From: Bacillota bacterium
GTDB lineage: Bacteria; Bacillota_E; RBS10-35; JAJYVN01
Length of the DNA stretch: 11,277 bases
Reading direction: 5' to 3'
NCBI GenBank assembly: GCA_021846605.1
Contig: JAJZWQ010000109.1
Span: forward strand, 1 to 11,277
The notes below the pieces were generated by a model. That model was not told where the DNA came from, ran no database searches, and saw only the letters and a program-made list of their open reading frames with translations. Below, in pieces: positions 1 through 7,236 of this stretch (its first letter is position 1; each line of letters begins with the position of its first letter). Position numbers and translations under genes: made by a program.

Positions 1-1
1 T

Positions 2-112
2 TCGGACATAAGCGTCACCTCCCTTGCCAGCCTCGCTATACGTGGGACTGGCGGGCCGCTGTCAGACGGCCTATCGCAGCACGATCCGGTAGCTGCAAGC
101 CCCCGGCTTTAG
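2..112 (+). CDS. tnpB: TnpB C-terminal tail (partial, 5' end outside window)
   Basis: The frame opening at base 2 reads to a TAG at 110-112 and ends in GGPLSDGLSQHDPVAASPRL. This nearly repeats the end of the TnpB protein encoded at the other side of the window (GGPLSGGLSQHDPVAASPRL), which carries a clear TnpB zinc finger. TnpB is the RNA-guided nuclease of IS200/IS605-type elements. Only the disordered tail after the last RuvC motif lies in this window, so whether the gene is intact cannot be judged. The stop codon sits inside the right-end hairpin (CTTTAGCC), a usual arrangement in this family. The identification rests on the match to the second copy and on that hairpin. Confidence 0.75.
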   Translation, partial: SDISVTSLASLAIRGTGGPLSDGLSQHDPVAASPRL

Positions 113-128
113 CCGTGGGGTCCTGACG
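26..128 (+). repeat. Long inverted repeat, left arm (tnpB 3' end)
   Basis: This segment is the reverse complement of 10997-11096. By eye there are four substitutions (GGACTGG/GGGCTGG, CAGACGG/CAGGCGG, AGCTGC/AGCCGC and TTTAGCC/TTTCGCC) and one 3-base difference (TAT present here after GCCTCGC). The repeat consists of the last part of tnpB plus the right-end hairpin. The two arms point inward and enclose everything from the kelch gene to DUF190. Confidence 0.9.
97..128 (+). ncRNA. Right-end hairpin / 3' end of TnpB omega RNA, left copy
   Basis: Bases 101-120 fold as CCCC-CGGC-TTTA-GCCG-T-GGGG, the short hairpin typical of IS200/IS605 right ends and of the 3' end of TnpB guide (omega) RNAs, which overlap the end of tnpB. 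Homology with the opposite copy continues through TCCTGACG (121-128) and then stops, so the element boundary is at or near 128. The guide would then be read from the flanking DNA starting about base 129. The exact boundary and processing are inferred. Confidence 0.6.
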
Positions 129-250
129 ACCGCCTTCTCCGAGACCCACGGCGCCCCGGCGGCCGGCGTCCGCTTCCTGGGCCTGCTCCAACCGCCCCAG
201 CGGTAGGCTGTTGCGTAAAGCGGGACCGATCCCCAGGATGGGGTCCGGAG

Positions 251-1312
251 GTGCATGTCCCGGTGCGCGTACCCTGCGCCTTCCGCGCCCTGGCCGTGGC
301 GGCCCTGGCCCTCCTCTTGGCCGCGTGCGGCTCCTCTCGCACGCCGGCACCGCCCACCGAGCCCCCCGGATCCTCGGGTACTGGCGTGGGCTCCACCGTG
401 GTTCCCGGTGGCCAGGGCAGGCTGCCCATCGTCAACACGATCGTCACCAACCTGGGGCCGCTGCTGCCCACGGCGCTGGAGGGCGTGTCCGCGGCCGCCC
501 TGAACGGCAAGATCTATCTGTTCGGGGGAAGCGGCCCCGCAGGGTTCAGCGACGCCATCTACGCCTTCACACCGGGGCAGGGCACCAAGCCCGCGACCCT
601 CACGCGCGTGGGGGCCCTGCCCCGCGTCATGGATGACGCCGCCGCGGCTACGGGGAAGTCCGGGATCCACGTCTGCGGGGGCGGGCAGGCGGTCGGCTCC
701 AGCGGCATCTATCTGTGGAACGGCACGACCCTCCAACTGGCGGCGCAGTTGCCCGCCCCCTTCTCGGACATGGCGGGGGTCACTGTGAACGGCCGGCCAT
801 ACTGCCTGGGTGGTTGGAACGGCACCACCTCCAGTGCGGCCATCTACGCGGTGTCCGGGGCGGCGCCGAAGGTCGTCGCCCACCTGGCGACCCCGGTGCG
901 CTACGGCGCCGCGGCCGCCATCCCGGGCGGCATCGTGGTGGCGGGCGGCCAGTTGGCGAACGGGGCACGCACCTCCAGCATCCAGTGGATCCCGATGGGG
1001 GGCGCCGCCGGTCGGCCCGTGCCGATCGCCGCCCTGCCGTACCTCGTGGACCAGGCCATGGCGGCCGCGGTGGGGCCCACGGCCCTGGTGGCCGGCGGCT
1101 GCCAGGCCGGCGGCCAGGCCCGGCGCGCGATCTGGACGGTGGATGCCACCGGCGGCATGCAGCAGGTGGGGGAGTTTCCGGCCGGCCTCTGCGCTGGGGG
1201 CGCCGCGCTGCTCAACGGGGTGGTGTATGTGTTCGGGGGCCGGAACAGCACGGGGACGGCCCAGACAGACGTCTACTCCATCAAACCGCTGTTTGGGTTC
1301 CCGGGGGCCTGA
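251..1312 (+). CDS. Kelch-repeat lipoprotein
   Basis: Predicted secreted lipoprotein, 353 aa from the GTG at 251. The N-terminus is a lipoprotein signal: a few arginines, a hydrophobic run, then lipobox LAAC with Cys26 as the lipidated residue, followed by a Pro/Ser/Thr-rich linker. The rest is six kelch-like repeats with Gly-Gly turns near residues 92, 143, 187, 232, 282 and 329, each followed by an Ile/Val-Tyr or Trp strand (for example DAIYAF, SGIYLW, TDVYSI). This fits one six-bladed beta-propeller, probably an extracytoplasmic binding domain; the ligand is unknown. The start is uncertain: GGAGG (246-250) abuts the GTG at 251, while the GTG at 263 gives a 12-base gap and a compact signal beginning VRVPCAFRALAV. 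The gene stands alone, with cimA 235 bases downstream on the same strand. Confidence 0.85.
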   Translation: MHVPVRVPCAFRALAVAALALLLAACGSSRTPAPPTEPPGSSGTGVGSTVVPGGQGRLPIVNTIVTNLGPLLPTALEGVSAAALNGKIYLFGGSGPAGFSDAIYAFTPGQGTKPATLTRVGALPRVMDDAAAATGKSGIHVCGGGQAVGSSGIYLWNGTTLQLAAQLPAPFSDMAGVTVNGRPYCLGGWNGTTSSAAIYAVSGAAPKVVAHLATPVRYGAAAAIPGGIVVAGGQLANGARTSSIQWIPMGGAAGRPVPIAALPYLVDQAMAAAVGPTALVAGGCQAGGQARRAIWTVDATGGMQQVGEFPAGLCAGGAALLNGVVYVFGGRNSTGTAQTDVYSIKPLFGFPGA

Positions 1313-1547
1313 ACTGCGGGGTGGGCGCGGCTCCGCGCGGCGGGGAAGGGATGCGGATCACGTCCAGGTTCGGGGCCGGAGCAGGGCGGACGGCGCCCCG
1401 GGGGACGTATCCGCGCTGCATCCGCTGCCGGGCTGGGGAGAGCGCACGCGCGCCTGGCGGTACCGCGGGCAGGTGGGCCGCGTTGCAGGCCCCGCCGAAC
1501 GGGTGTAGGGTGGGCGCGAGCGGCAGGCCAGAACGTTTCTGGGAGGG
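1313..1547 (+). promoter_or_regulatory. Structured leader upstream of cimA, possible T-box-like RNA
   Basis: No gene is seen here. The RNA can form a long hairpin: 1349-1352 pairs with 1420-1423, 1353-1358 with 1409-1414, and 1360-1365 with 1403-1408 (16 bp with a bulged C1359 and a GCTGC bulge on the 3' side), plus an inner CGGGGC/GCCCCG stem. About 30 bases further, GGCGGTACCGCG (1456-1467) resembles the T-box sequence GGGTGGNACCGCG. T-box leaders commonly control branched-chain amino acid genes, which would fit cimA. Against this, the critical UGGN bulge reads CGGU, no specifier-loop signature is clear, and CGGTACCG is itself palindromic. No intrinsic terminator is seen, so any control would have to act on translation. 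Confidence 0.25.
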
Positions 1548-3164
1548 GTGGAGCGGGTGCAGGGAAAGCCGGTGCACATCTACGACACCACACTGCGGGA
1601 CGGAACGCAGCAGGTGGGGGTGGCCCTCACCCTGCGGGACAAGCTGCGCCTGCTGGAACGCCTGGACGCCTTCGGCATGGACTATGTCGAGGGCGGCTGG
1701 CCCGGCTCCAACCCCAAGGACGCGGAGTTCTTCCGGGAGGCCGCGCGGCTGCAGTTGCGCGCGCGTCTGGTCGCCTTCGGCTCGACCCGCCACGCTGGCA
1801 CACCCGTCGGCGAAGACACCGGCCTGCGGGCGACCCTGGAGGCCGGCACGCATGCGGCCTGCCTGGTGGGCAAGAGCTGGGGGCTGCACGTCACCCAGGC
1901 CCTGGGCACCACCCTGGAGGAGAACCTGCGCATGATCGCCGACAGCGTCGCCTTCCTCAAGGCGCGCGGCCTGGAGGTGCTCTACGACGCGGAGCACTTC
2001 TTCGACGGCGCGGCCGACGGCGACGGCGGCTACGCCCTGCAGACGGTGGTGGCCGCCGCGGAGGCGGGGGCCGACTGGGTCATCCTGTGCGACACCAACG
2101 GGGGCAGCCTCCCCGAGCATGTCGCCCGCTGGACGGCGGACGTCGTGGGCCGGGTCGGATGCCCGGTGGGCATCCACACGCATGACGATGGCGGGCTGGG
2201 GGTGGCCAACGCCCTGGCCGCCGTGGCGGCCGGGGCCAGCCAGGTGCAGGGCACGCTCAACGGCTATGGCGAGCGCTGCGGCAACGTCAACCTCTGCACC
2301 CTGATCCCCGCCCTGGCCCTCAAGCTCGGATACACCCTGGGGTGCGCGCCGCAACTGGTCGAACTCACGGCGCTCTCCCGGTTTGCCAGCGACCTGTGCA
2401 ACCTGCCACCGATCCCCGGGGCGCCGTACGTCGGGCCCAACGCCTTCTCCCACAAGGGCGGCCTGCACGTAAGCGCCATCAACCGCGACCCCCGCACGTA
2501 CGAACACGTGCCTCCAGAGCAGGTCGGCAACAGCCGCCAGGTGGTGGTGTCTGAACTGTCCGGGGGCAGCAACCTGGCCTACAAGGCCCGTGAGTTGGGA
2601 CTGGACTGGATGACGCCCGAGGGGCGGCGTCAACTGCTGCAGCGCGTCAAGGAGTTGGAGTATCAGGGGTATCAGTTCGAGGGGGCGGAGGCCAGCTTCG
2701 ATCTGTTGGCGCGGCGCGTGCTGCACACCTACAAGCCCTATTACGAGGCGGTCGGCTACTCGGTGCACGTGGCGCGCACCGACGCCGAGGTCCCCGCCGT
2801 GGAGGCCACCGCGCGCGTACGGGTGGGCGGACGGCTCTTCCATACGGCGGCCCACGGCGACGGCCCGGTCAACGCCCTGGACCAGGCCCTGCGCAAGGCC
2901 CTGGAGAACCCGTACCCCGTGATCCGCGAGATGCACCTCTCCGACTACAAGGTCCGCGTGATCGACGGGCGCGACGGCACGGCGTCCCGCGTGCGGGTGC
3001 TGATCACCACCGAGTCCCCCGACGGCTACTGGACGACGGTGGGGGTGTCGGACAACATCCTGGACGCGAGCTGGCTGGCCCTGGTCGACTCGCTGGAGTA
3101 CGGATTGCTGCGGCGCCGCATGGGGGCCCCCGCCGCCGACGCCACGCGCGAAGAGGCCCGCTGA
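1548..3164 (+). CDS. cimA: (R)-citramalate synthase (LeuA/CimA family)
   Basis: Condenses acetyl-CoA with pyruvate to citramalate, the first step of the threonine-independent route to isoleucine; cytoplasmic. The N-terminal HMGL-like TIM barrel shows YDTTLRDGTQQ (Arg17, Asp18), the EGGWPGSNPKD segment typical of CimA rather than LeuA, the metal-binding HTHDD (His210, His212), GYGERCGN (Asn246) and HKGGLH (302-307). Residues from about 395 on form the C-terminal LeuA-type regulatory dimer domain, so feedback control by isoleucine or leucine is likely. At 538 aa it is full length for CimA. Start: GGGAGGGG directly abuts the GTG at 1548, so the GTG at 1557 (VQGKPVHIYD) is the better-spaced alternative. 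The gene is preceded by a structured leader and ends 17 bases from the convergent hyfB-like gene. A 2-isopropylmalate synthase role is less likely because of the TLRDGTQ signature. Confidence 0.92.
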   Translation: MERVQGKPVHIYDTTLRDGTQQVGVALTLRDKLRLLERLDAFGMDYVEGGWPGSNPKDAEFFREAARLQLRARLVAFGSTRHAGTPVGEDTGLRATLEAGTHAACLVGKSWGLHVTQALGTTLEENLRMIADSVAFLKARGLEVLYDAEHFFDGAADGDGGYALQTVVAAAEAGADWVILCDTNGGSLPEHVARWTADVVGRVGCPVGIHTHDDGGLGVANALAAVAAGASQVQGTLNGYGERCGNVNLCTLIPALALKLGYTLGCAPQLVELTALSRFASDLCNLPPIPGAPYVGPNAFSHKGGLHVSAINRDPRTYEHVPPEQVGNSRQVVVSELSGGSNLAYKARELGLDWMTPEGRRQLLQRVKELEYQGYQFEGAEASFDLLARRVLHTYKPYYEAVGYSVHVARTDAEVPAVEATARVRVGGRLFHTAAHGDGPVNALDQALRKALENPYPVIREMHLSDYKVRVIDGRDGTASRVRVLITTESPDGYWTTVGVSDNILDASWLALVDSLEYGLLRRRMGAPAADATREEAR

Positions 3165-3181
3165 GCGCCCGCCCACACCAG

Positions 3182-5203
3182 CTACCGCAGCAGGTCCACC
3201 GCCAACAGCCCCAGGAGCACGGCCCCCAGGAGGTAGCCGACGTAGTGGCGCAGGTCCCCCGACTGCGTCCGCTGGCGCACGGCGCCCGAGGCGCGGGAGG
3301 CCCAGGCGAGCAGCGGCCGGTAGACGTGGTGTTCCAGACGGAGCTTTGTGCGGCTCCGGTAGAGCAGACCACCGGTGAGCGGGTGGTCGCCGCGGGGACG
3401 GCGCGCGCGTTCCAGCGCGAAGAAGGTGGCGAAGGTCAGACGTAACGGCTGACCCAAACCCTCTGCGGTCCAGATCAGGCGCAGCCCGTCCTCTGGCTCC
3501 CCGCCGACCCAGGTGCGCACGCGCCGCACCGTGCGGCGGCGCAGGCGACCCGTGACCAGCGCCACCGTCAGCCCCAGCAGCAGGGCGAAGCACGCCAGGT
3601 CCCAGGGGGAGGCCACGTCGAAACCGCCGGCCGCGAACACGACGTTCCCCGTGCTCCCGGCGACGCCGCGGAAGAGCGCCGCCCCCACGGTGACGATGCC
3701 CTGATAGGCCTTCGGATCCACGTAGGTCGGCGCGATCACGGGCTGACCATGCGCCAACCAGGCAGTGGCCCTCCCCGCCCAGGGCAGCACCCAGCCGGCC
3801 GCGATCCCGGCGGCGGCGCCCACGCCGGCACCCAGCCACTGGCCGGCGACGCCCAGGCGCGGCAGCGCCGGCAGCCGTTCGGCGGCCGGCGTGCGGGCCG
3901 GACCCAACAGGCCCATCCCGATCCACCGCAGATACACGGTCAGGCCCACGGCGGCCACCAGCGCGAGCAGTGCGGCCAGGATGGCAAAGGCCACGTGCAG
4001 TCCGGGATATGCCCGGATGGGCACCAGACAGGCCTCGATCAGCAGCCACTCTCCCAGCCACCCGCCGAACGGCGGCAGCCCGGCCAGCGTGGCGACACCC
4101 ACCACCAGCGGGGCGCCCCCGCCGCCCAGACGCCGCAACCCGCCGCCGGCGCGGTCCAACAGACGGATGCCGGTCTGCGTTTCGATCCAGCCCGCGCTGC
4201 CGAACAGCACATACTTGGCCCCCGCGTGCGCGGCCAGCAACGTCACGGCGCCGGCCAGGGCGATGAGAGCGGCCGAACCCGCCCCCCGGCTTTCCAGGAC
4301 CATGGCCGCGCCCAACGCGGTGAAGACCAAGCCCAGGGCCTCCAGGGTGCCGTAGGCCAGCACCCGCTTGATGTCGCGCTCGACCAGCCCCAGCAGGGCG
4401 CTGGCCCCCGCACCCGCCAGCCCGAAGACCGTCGTCACGACGCCGACGGTGAACAGGGGCGGATCCACCAGTTGCACCACCCGCAGGTAGCCGATCACGG
4501 CGACGGCGGTCAGGATGCCGGAGAACAGCCCCGCCACATCACCGGCGGCCTCGGGCTCGGCGACGGGAACCCACACCTGCAGGGGAAAGAGGCCGGCCTT
4601 GGCCCCCAAGGCGAACAGACCCAACAGCGCGACAGCGATCCGCGCGCTCGGAGCGAGGTCCCCTCCCCCGACATGCAGCAGGAGGGCGGCGAACAACAGC
4701 CCGGTCCCGAACTCGGACAGGCCCAGGAGGGCCCAGGCGGCGCGCCGCACCCGCGGGGGATCGGCCATCAGCAGGAAGTACCCCGTGATCGAGAGGCCCT
4801 CCCAGCCGGCGAGCATGGCCAGGGGCCCGGTGCTGGCCAGGAACCAGGCGACACTCAGGAGCAGGAGGTGGAGCAGCAGCACCCGGCCGGCGCCCCCGGG
4901 CGCCATCCCGGCCGCGCGCCCCCAGCCGGTCGCGATGAAGAGCAGTCCGGCCACGAGCGCACACCCCGCCGCCAGGCCCTCCAGCCGGAGGACATCGGCT
5001 GGAAACGGCCAGGGCATGGGGACCTGGAGCACCGAGGGGGCGGCGCCCAGCGAGGCGGCGCCCCACAGCACGAGCGCCAGACCGGACAGGGCCAAGAGCC
5101 AGGCGCCGGCGCGGACCGTCCCCCGCGCGGCGGGACGGACGATGGTGCCCACCGTCGCGACCAGGGCGAAGACCAGCATGGCGCCGGCCGCCCATACGCT
5201 CAT
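3182..5203 (-). CDS. hyfB: HyfB/HycC-like Mrp-antiporter-type membrane subunit
   Basis: A 673-aa polytopic protein of the NuoL/MrpA/HyfB family, about the length of E. coli HyfB, expected to be a proton- or sodium-translocating arm of the complex. Visible features: the Glu of AGWEGLSITGY (Glu135), the broken-helix Lys of GAKAGLFP (Lys202), Lys330 of HAGAKYVLF, LAGLPPFGGWLGEW (Glu385), and a HyfB-type C-terminal region, TWVGGEP...WTAEGLGQPLR (564-588), ahead of a last membrane helix. The segment after Lys202 is divergent: LQVWVPVAEPEAAGDVAGLFSG replaces the usual PxHxWLPxAHxxAPxxVSALLSG, so the His is Gln. The start is the ATG at 5203 with GGGAGG 7 bases upstream; it overlaps the hyfI-like stop (ATGA). 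It is the last gene of the operon and converges on cimA. Confidence in the family is high; the ion is unknown. Confidence 0.9.
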   Translation of the reverse strand: MSVWAAGAMLVFALVATVGTIVRPAARGTVRAGAWLLALSGLALVLWGAASLGAAPSVLQVPMPWPFPADVLRLEGLAAGCALVAGLLFIATGWGRAAGMAPGGAGRVLLLHLLLLSVAWFLASTGPLAMLAGWEGLSITGYFLLMADPPRVRRAAWALLGLSEFGTGLLFAALLLHVGGGDLAPSARIAVALLGLFALGAKAGLFPLQVWVPVAEPEAAGDVAGLFSGILTAVAVIGYLRVVQLVDPPLFTVGVVTTVFGLAGAGASALLGLVERDIKRVLAYGTLEALGLVFTALGAAMVLESRGAGSAALIALAGAVTLLAAHAGAKYVLFGSAGWIETQTGIRLLDRAGGGLRRLGGGGAPLVVGVATLAGLPPFGGWLGEWLLIEACLVPIRAYPGLHVAFAILAALLALVAAVGLTVYLRWIGMGLLGPARTPAAERLPALPRLGVAGQWLGAGVGAAAGIAAGWVLPWAGRATAWLAHGQPVIAPTYVDPKAYQGIVTVGAALFRGVAGSTGNVVFAAGGFDVASPWDLACFALLLGLTVALVTGRLRRRTVRRVRTWVGGEPEDGLRLIWTAEGLGQPLRLTFATFFALERARRPRGDHPLTGGLLYRSRTKLRLEHHVYRPLLAWASRASGAVRQRTQSGDLRHYVGYLLGAVLLGLLAVDLLR

Positions 5204-5754
5204 GACGGCACCTCCCGGACTTCCACGGCCGGCGCCGTACGGCCGACGGCCGCGAAGAGCCCGGCGATGATCGCCGCCGGTGGCGGCGGGCAACCGGGCA
5301 CAAAGACGTCGACCGGTACGACCTGCCGCAGCCGCTCGATCGCCGCGGGCGCCCGCGCCAGGGGGCAATCGGCGCTGTCACAGGCGCCCAGCGCGATGAC
5401 GCGCTTGGGCGCCGGCATCGCCCTGTACGTTTCGCGCAACACCGGCTCCATGGCCAGGGTCAGGGCACCGGTCACCAACAGCAGGTCGGCGTGCCGGGGC
5501 GAGGGCGTGAAGACGAAGCCGAAACGGCTGATGTCGTAGGGCGGCGCGGTGAGCAGGCTGATTTCGCTCTCCGGGCCGCCGCACGACCCGACGTCGATGT
5601 GGCGGATCGCCAGCGAGCGGGTCAGCGGTCCGGGGCGCACCCGTTCCAGTCGTTCGGGCGGCGGTCCGTCCGGCATGACCTCGGCGTCCCGCTTCCAGGG
5701 AAACGGTGTCGTGAACGGGGCGGTCAGTCCATGCACCCACCGTGTGAACAGCAC
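5200..5754 (-). CDS. hyfI: HyfI/HycG/NuoB-like small subunit with incomplete cluster ligands
   Basis: 184-aa small subunit related to NuoB and to [NiFe]-hydrogenase small subunits, which carries the [4Fe-4S] cluster nearest the large subunit. The core shows DVGSC (Cys58), the Rossmann-like DLLLVTGALT, ALGAC (Cys125) and PVDVFVPGCPPPP (Cys155). In HycG-type proteins GSCNGCE supplies two Cys; here the text is GSCGGPESE, so the second ligand is Pro61. Three of four normal ligands remain; an unusual extra Cys130 (DSADCP) lies five residues after Cys125. The start is a GTG at 5754 with AAAGGGGGG just upstream, 24 bases after the hyfG-like stop; the end overlaps the hyfB-like start by 4 bases. The protein is very likely a redox or structural partner of the HyfG-like subunit. 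Whether it still binds a normal cluster is open. Confidence 0.88.
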   Translation of the reverse strand: MLFTRWVHGLTAPFTTPFPWKRDAEVMPDGPPPERLERVRPGPLTRSLAIRHIDVGSCGGPESEISLLTAPPYDISRFGFVFTPSPRHADLLLVTGALTLAMEPVLRETYRAMPAPKRVIALGACDSADCPLARAPAAIERLRQVVPVDVFVPGCPPPPAAIIAGLFAAVGRTAPAVEVREVPS

Positions 5755-5778
5755 GGCCCCCCCTTTCCCGTCGCGCGC

Positions 5779-7236
5779 TCAGCGATCGAAGGCGGCCACG
5801 GAGAGCCCGAAGCTCGCCTCGATGATCGGGACGTCCTGCAGCACGCCTCCCGCGCTCACTGCGGGGGGCACGGCCGCCCAGTTGACCTGGGACGCCGTGC
5901 GCACGCGCACCCACGGCACGCCCCCCGGCCGCCCGGGCCAGACCAGGTAGACCAACTCGCCCCGGGGGGCCTCGACCCGCCCCAGCCAGATCTCCGCGCC
6001 CGCAGACGGCGGCGCGGGCACGGCCGCGGCCAGCGGACCGTCCGGCCACCCTTCGGCCAGCCGCCGCGCCAGCCACGCCAGGCTGGCGCGCACCTCTCCC
6101 ACCCGGACGTCGTAGCGGCCCCAAGCGTCGCCCCCCGCGGAGACCACACGTTCGGGGGAGCCGCGTTCAGCGTAGAGGCCGTAGGGGTGGTCGTGCCGCG
6201 CGTCGTAGGGCCGACCACAGGCCCGGCCGACCGGTCCCACCGGGGAGAGCAGGCCGGCCACCTCCTCAGACAGGATGCCGGTGCCGTGCAGGCGGTCGAG
6301 GAAGGAGGGCGTGCGGTCCAGCGCGGCGATCACGCGGGGGACGCGGTCAGCGATGCGGAACAGCCGCGGGAGCAGGTCGTCTGCCGGCTTGGGCTCCGCG
6401 CGCAGGCCGCCGACGGTCACCAGACCGCGCTGATAGCGGTGTCCGGACAGGACCGCGCACAGCCGCAGGACCTCCTCGCGCCACACGAGCAACTCGGCCG
6501 CGCCGGCCGGCAGCCCGGTGGAGTCGACCAGCGCCCCCAGGTCCCCGAGGTGGCTCTGCAGGCGCTCCAACTCCGCCATGATCCCGCGCCAGTACCGCGC
6601 CGCGTCCGGTACCTCCAGGCCGAGGGCCGCCTCCCAGGCCATAGCCAGGGCCGAGGCGTGGGCCACCGGGGAGGTTCCGGTCACGCGCTCGGCGACGGCC
6701 GCCCCACCGGCCGGTCCCGCCGTCCCCAACCGCTCCTCGACATGGCGCACCTTGTAGCCGAACCGCAGATCAAGGGCCAGGGGCTCATCGCCCATGACCG
6801 CGAACCGCCAACCGGCCGACTCCGTGACGGAACCGCGCACCGGCCCCAGGGGGAAGGTGAAGACGCCGCGGCCCACGACGTCGCGCGCTGGCGCCGGTTC
6901 CGCCCAGGCCACACCGGCCGCCTCGAGACGGCGCTCCTGCAGCAGTGCCGCCACCACGCCGCAGGCCGTGGGCCGGGATGCCCCACGCGCCGGGGAGGCC
7001 AGGCAGCCGGGCCCACCGGGTCCGCCATAGACCGCCAGGAGGTGACCCTCTTCGCCGGCCCCGCGGGGGGCGCCCGGGAGGTCCGGAACCCACGTCAGAT
7101 GCAGCAGGTGCGCCGCCTGGTCCAACAGCACGCCCGCCAGCCGCGGCCCGAAGTCCGCGGCGGCGACCCACTGGGGCGCCGCGAGCCGGTCGGACGGCGG
7201 CGCGTCGCTACCGATCCGCGGTCCGCCCGTACTCAT
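5779..7236 (-). CDS. hyfG: HyfG/HycE/NuoCD-like large subunit lacking the Ni-binding cysteines (Ehr type)
   Basis: 485-aa large subunit with a short, weakly conserved NuoC-like N-terminal part (roughly residues 20-115) followed by the NuoD/[NiFe] large-subunit fold: FPLGPVRGSV (129-137), FGYKVRHVEERLG (159-171) and ERVTGTSPVAHASALAMAWE (183-202). In true hydrogenases the L1 motif is RxCGxC; here it is RVTGTS, so both Cys are replaced (Thr186, Ser189). The C-terminus, ASFGLSVAAFDR, has no Cys where DPCxxC belongs and ends in DR as in NuoD. It cannot build a NiFe site, so it should not be called a hydrogenase; it matches the Ehr (energy-converting hydrogenase-related) class. The start is the ATG at 7236, overlapping the hyfF-like stop (ATGA). 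The partner redox reaction is unknown. Confidence 0.9.
   Translation of the reverse strand: MSTGGPRIGSDAPPSDRLAAPQWVAAADFGPRLAGVLLDQAAHLLHLTWVPDLPGAPRGAGEEGHLLAVYGGPGGPGCLASPARGASRPTACGVVAALLQERRLEAAGVAWAEPAPARDVVGRGVFTFPLGPVRGSVTESAGWRFAVMGDEPLALDLRFGYKVRHVEERLGTAGPAGGAAVAERVTGTSPVAHASALAMAWEAALGLEVPDAARYWRGIMAELERLQSHLGDLGALVDSTGLPAGAAELLVWREEVLRLCAVLSGHRYQRGLVTVGGLRAEPKPADDLLPRLFRIADRVPRVIAALDRTPSFLDRLHGTGILSEEVAGLLSPVGPVGRACGRPYDARHDHPYGLYAERGSPERVVSAGGDAWGRYDVRVGEVRASLAWLARRLAEGWPDGPLAAAVPAPPSAGAEIWLGRVEAPRGELVYLVWPGRPGGVPWVRVRTASQVNWAAVPPAVSAGGVLQDVPIIEASFGLSVAAFDR

Noticed and set aside
3165..3181. Shared terminator between convergent cimA and hyfB-like genes
   Set aside because: The 17-base gap has no hairpin or T-run that I can see.
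1281..4061. 926-codon open frame on the - strand antisense to cimA
   Set aside because: It lies opposite a gene with clear CimA motifs and runs on past it into the hyfB-like gene in another frame; composition is that of a GC-rich shadow.
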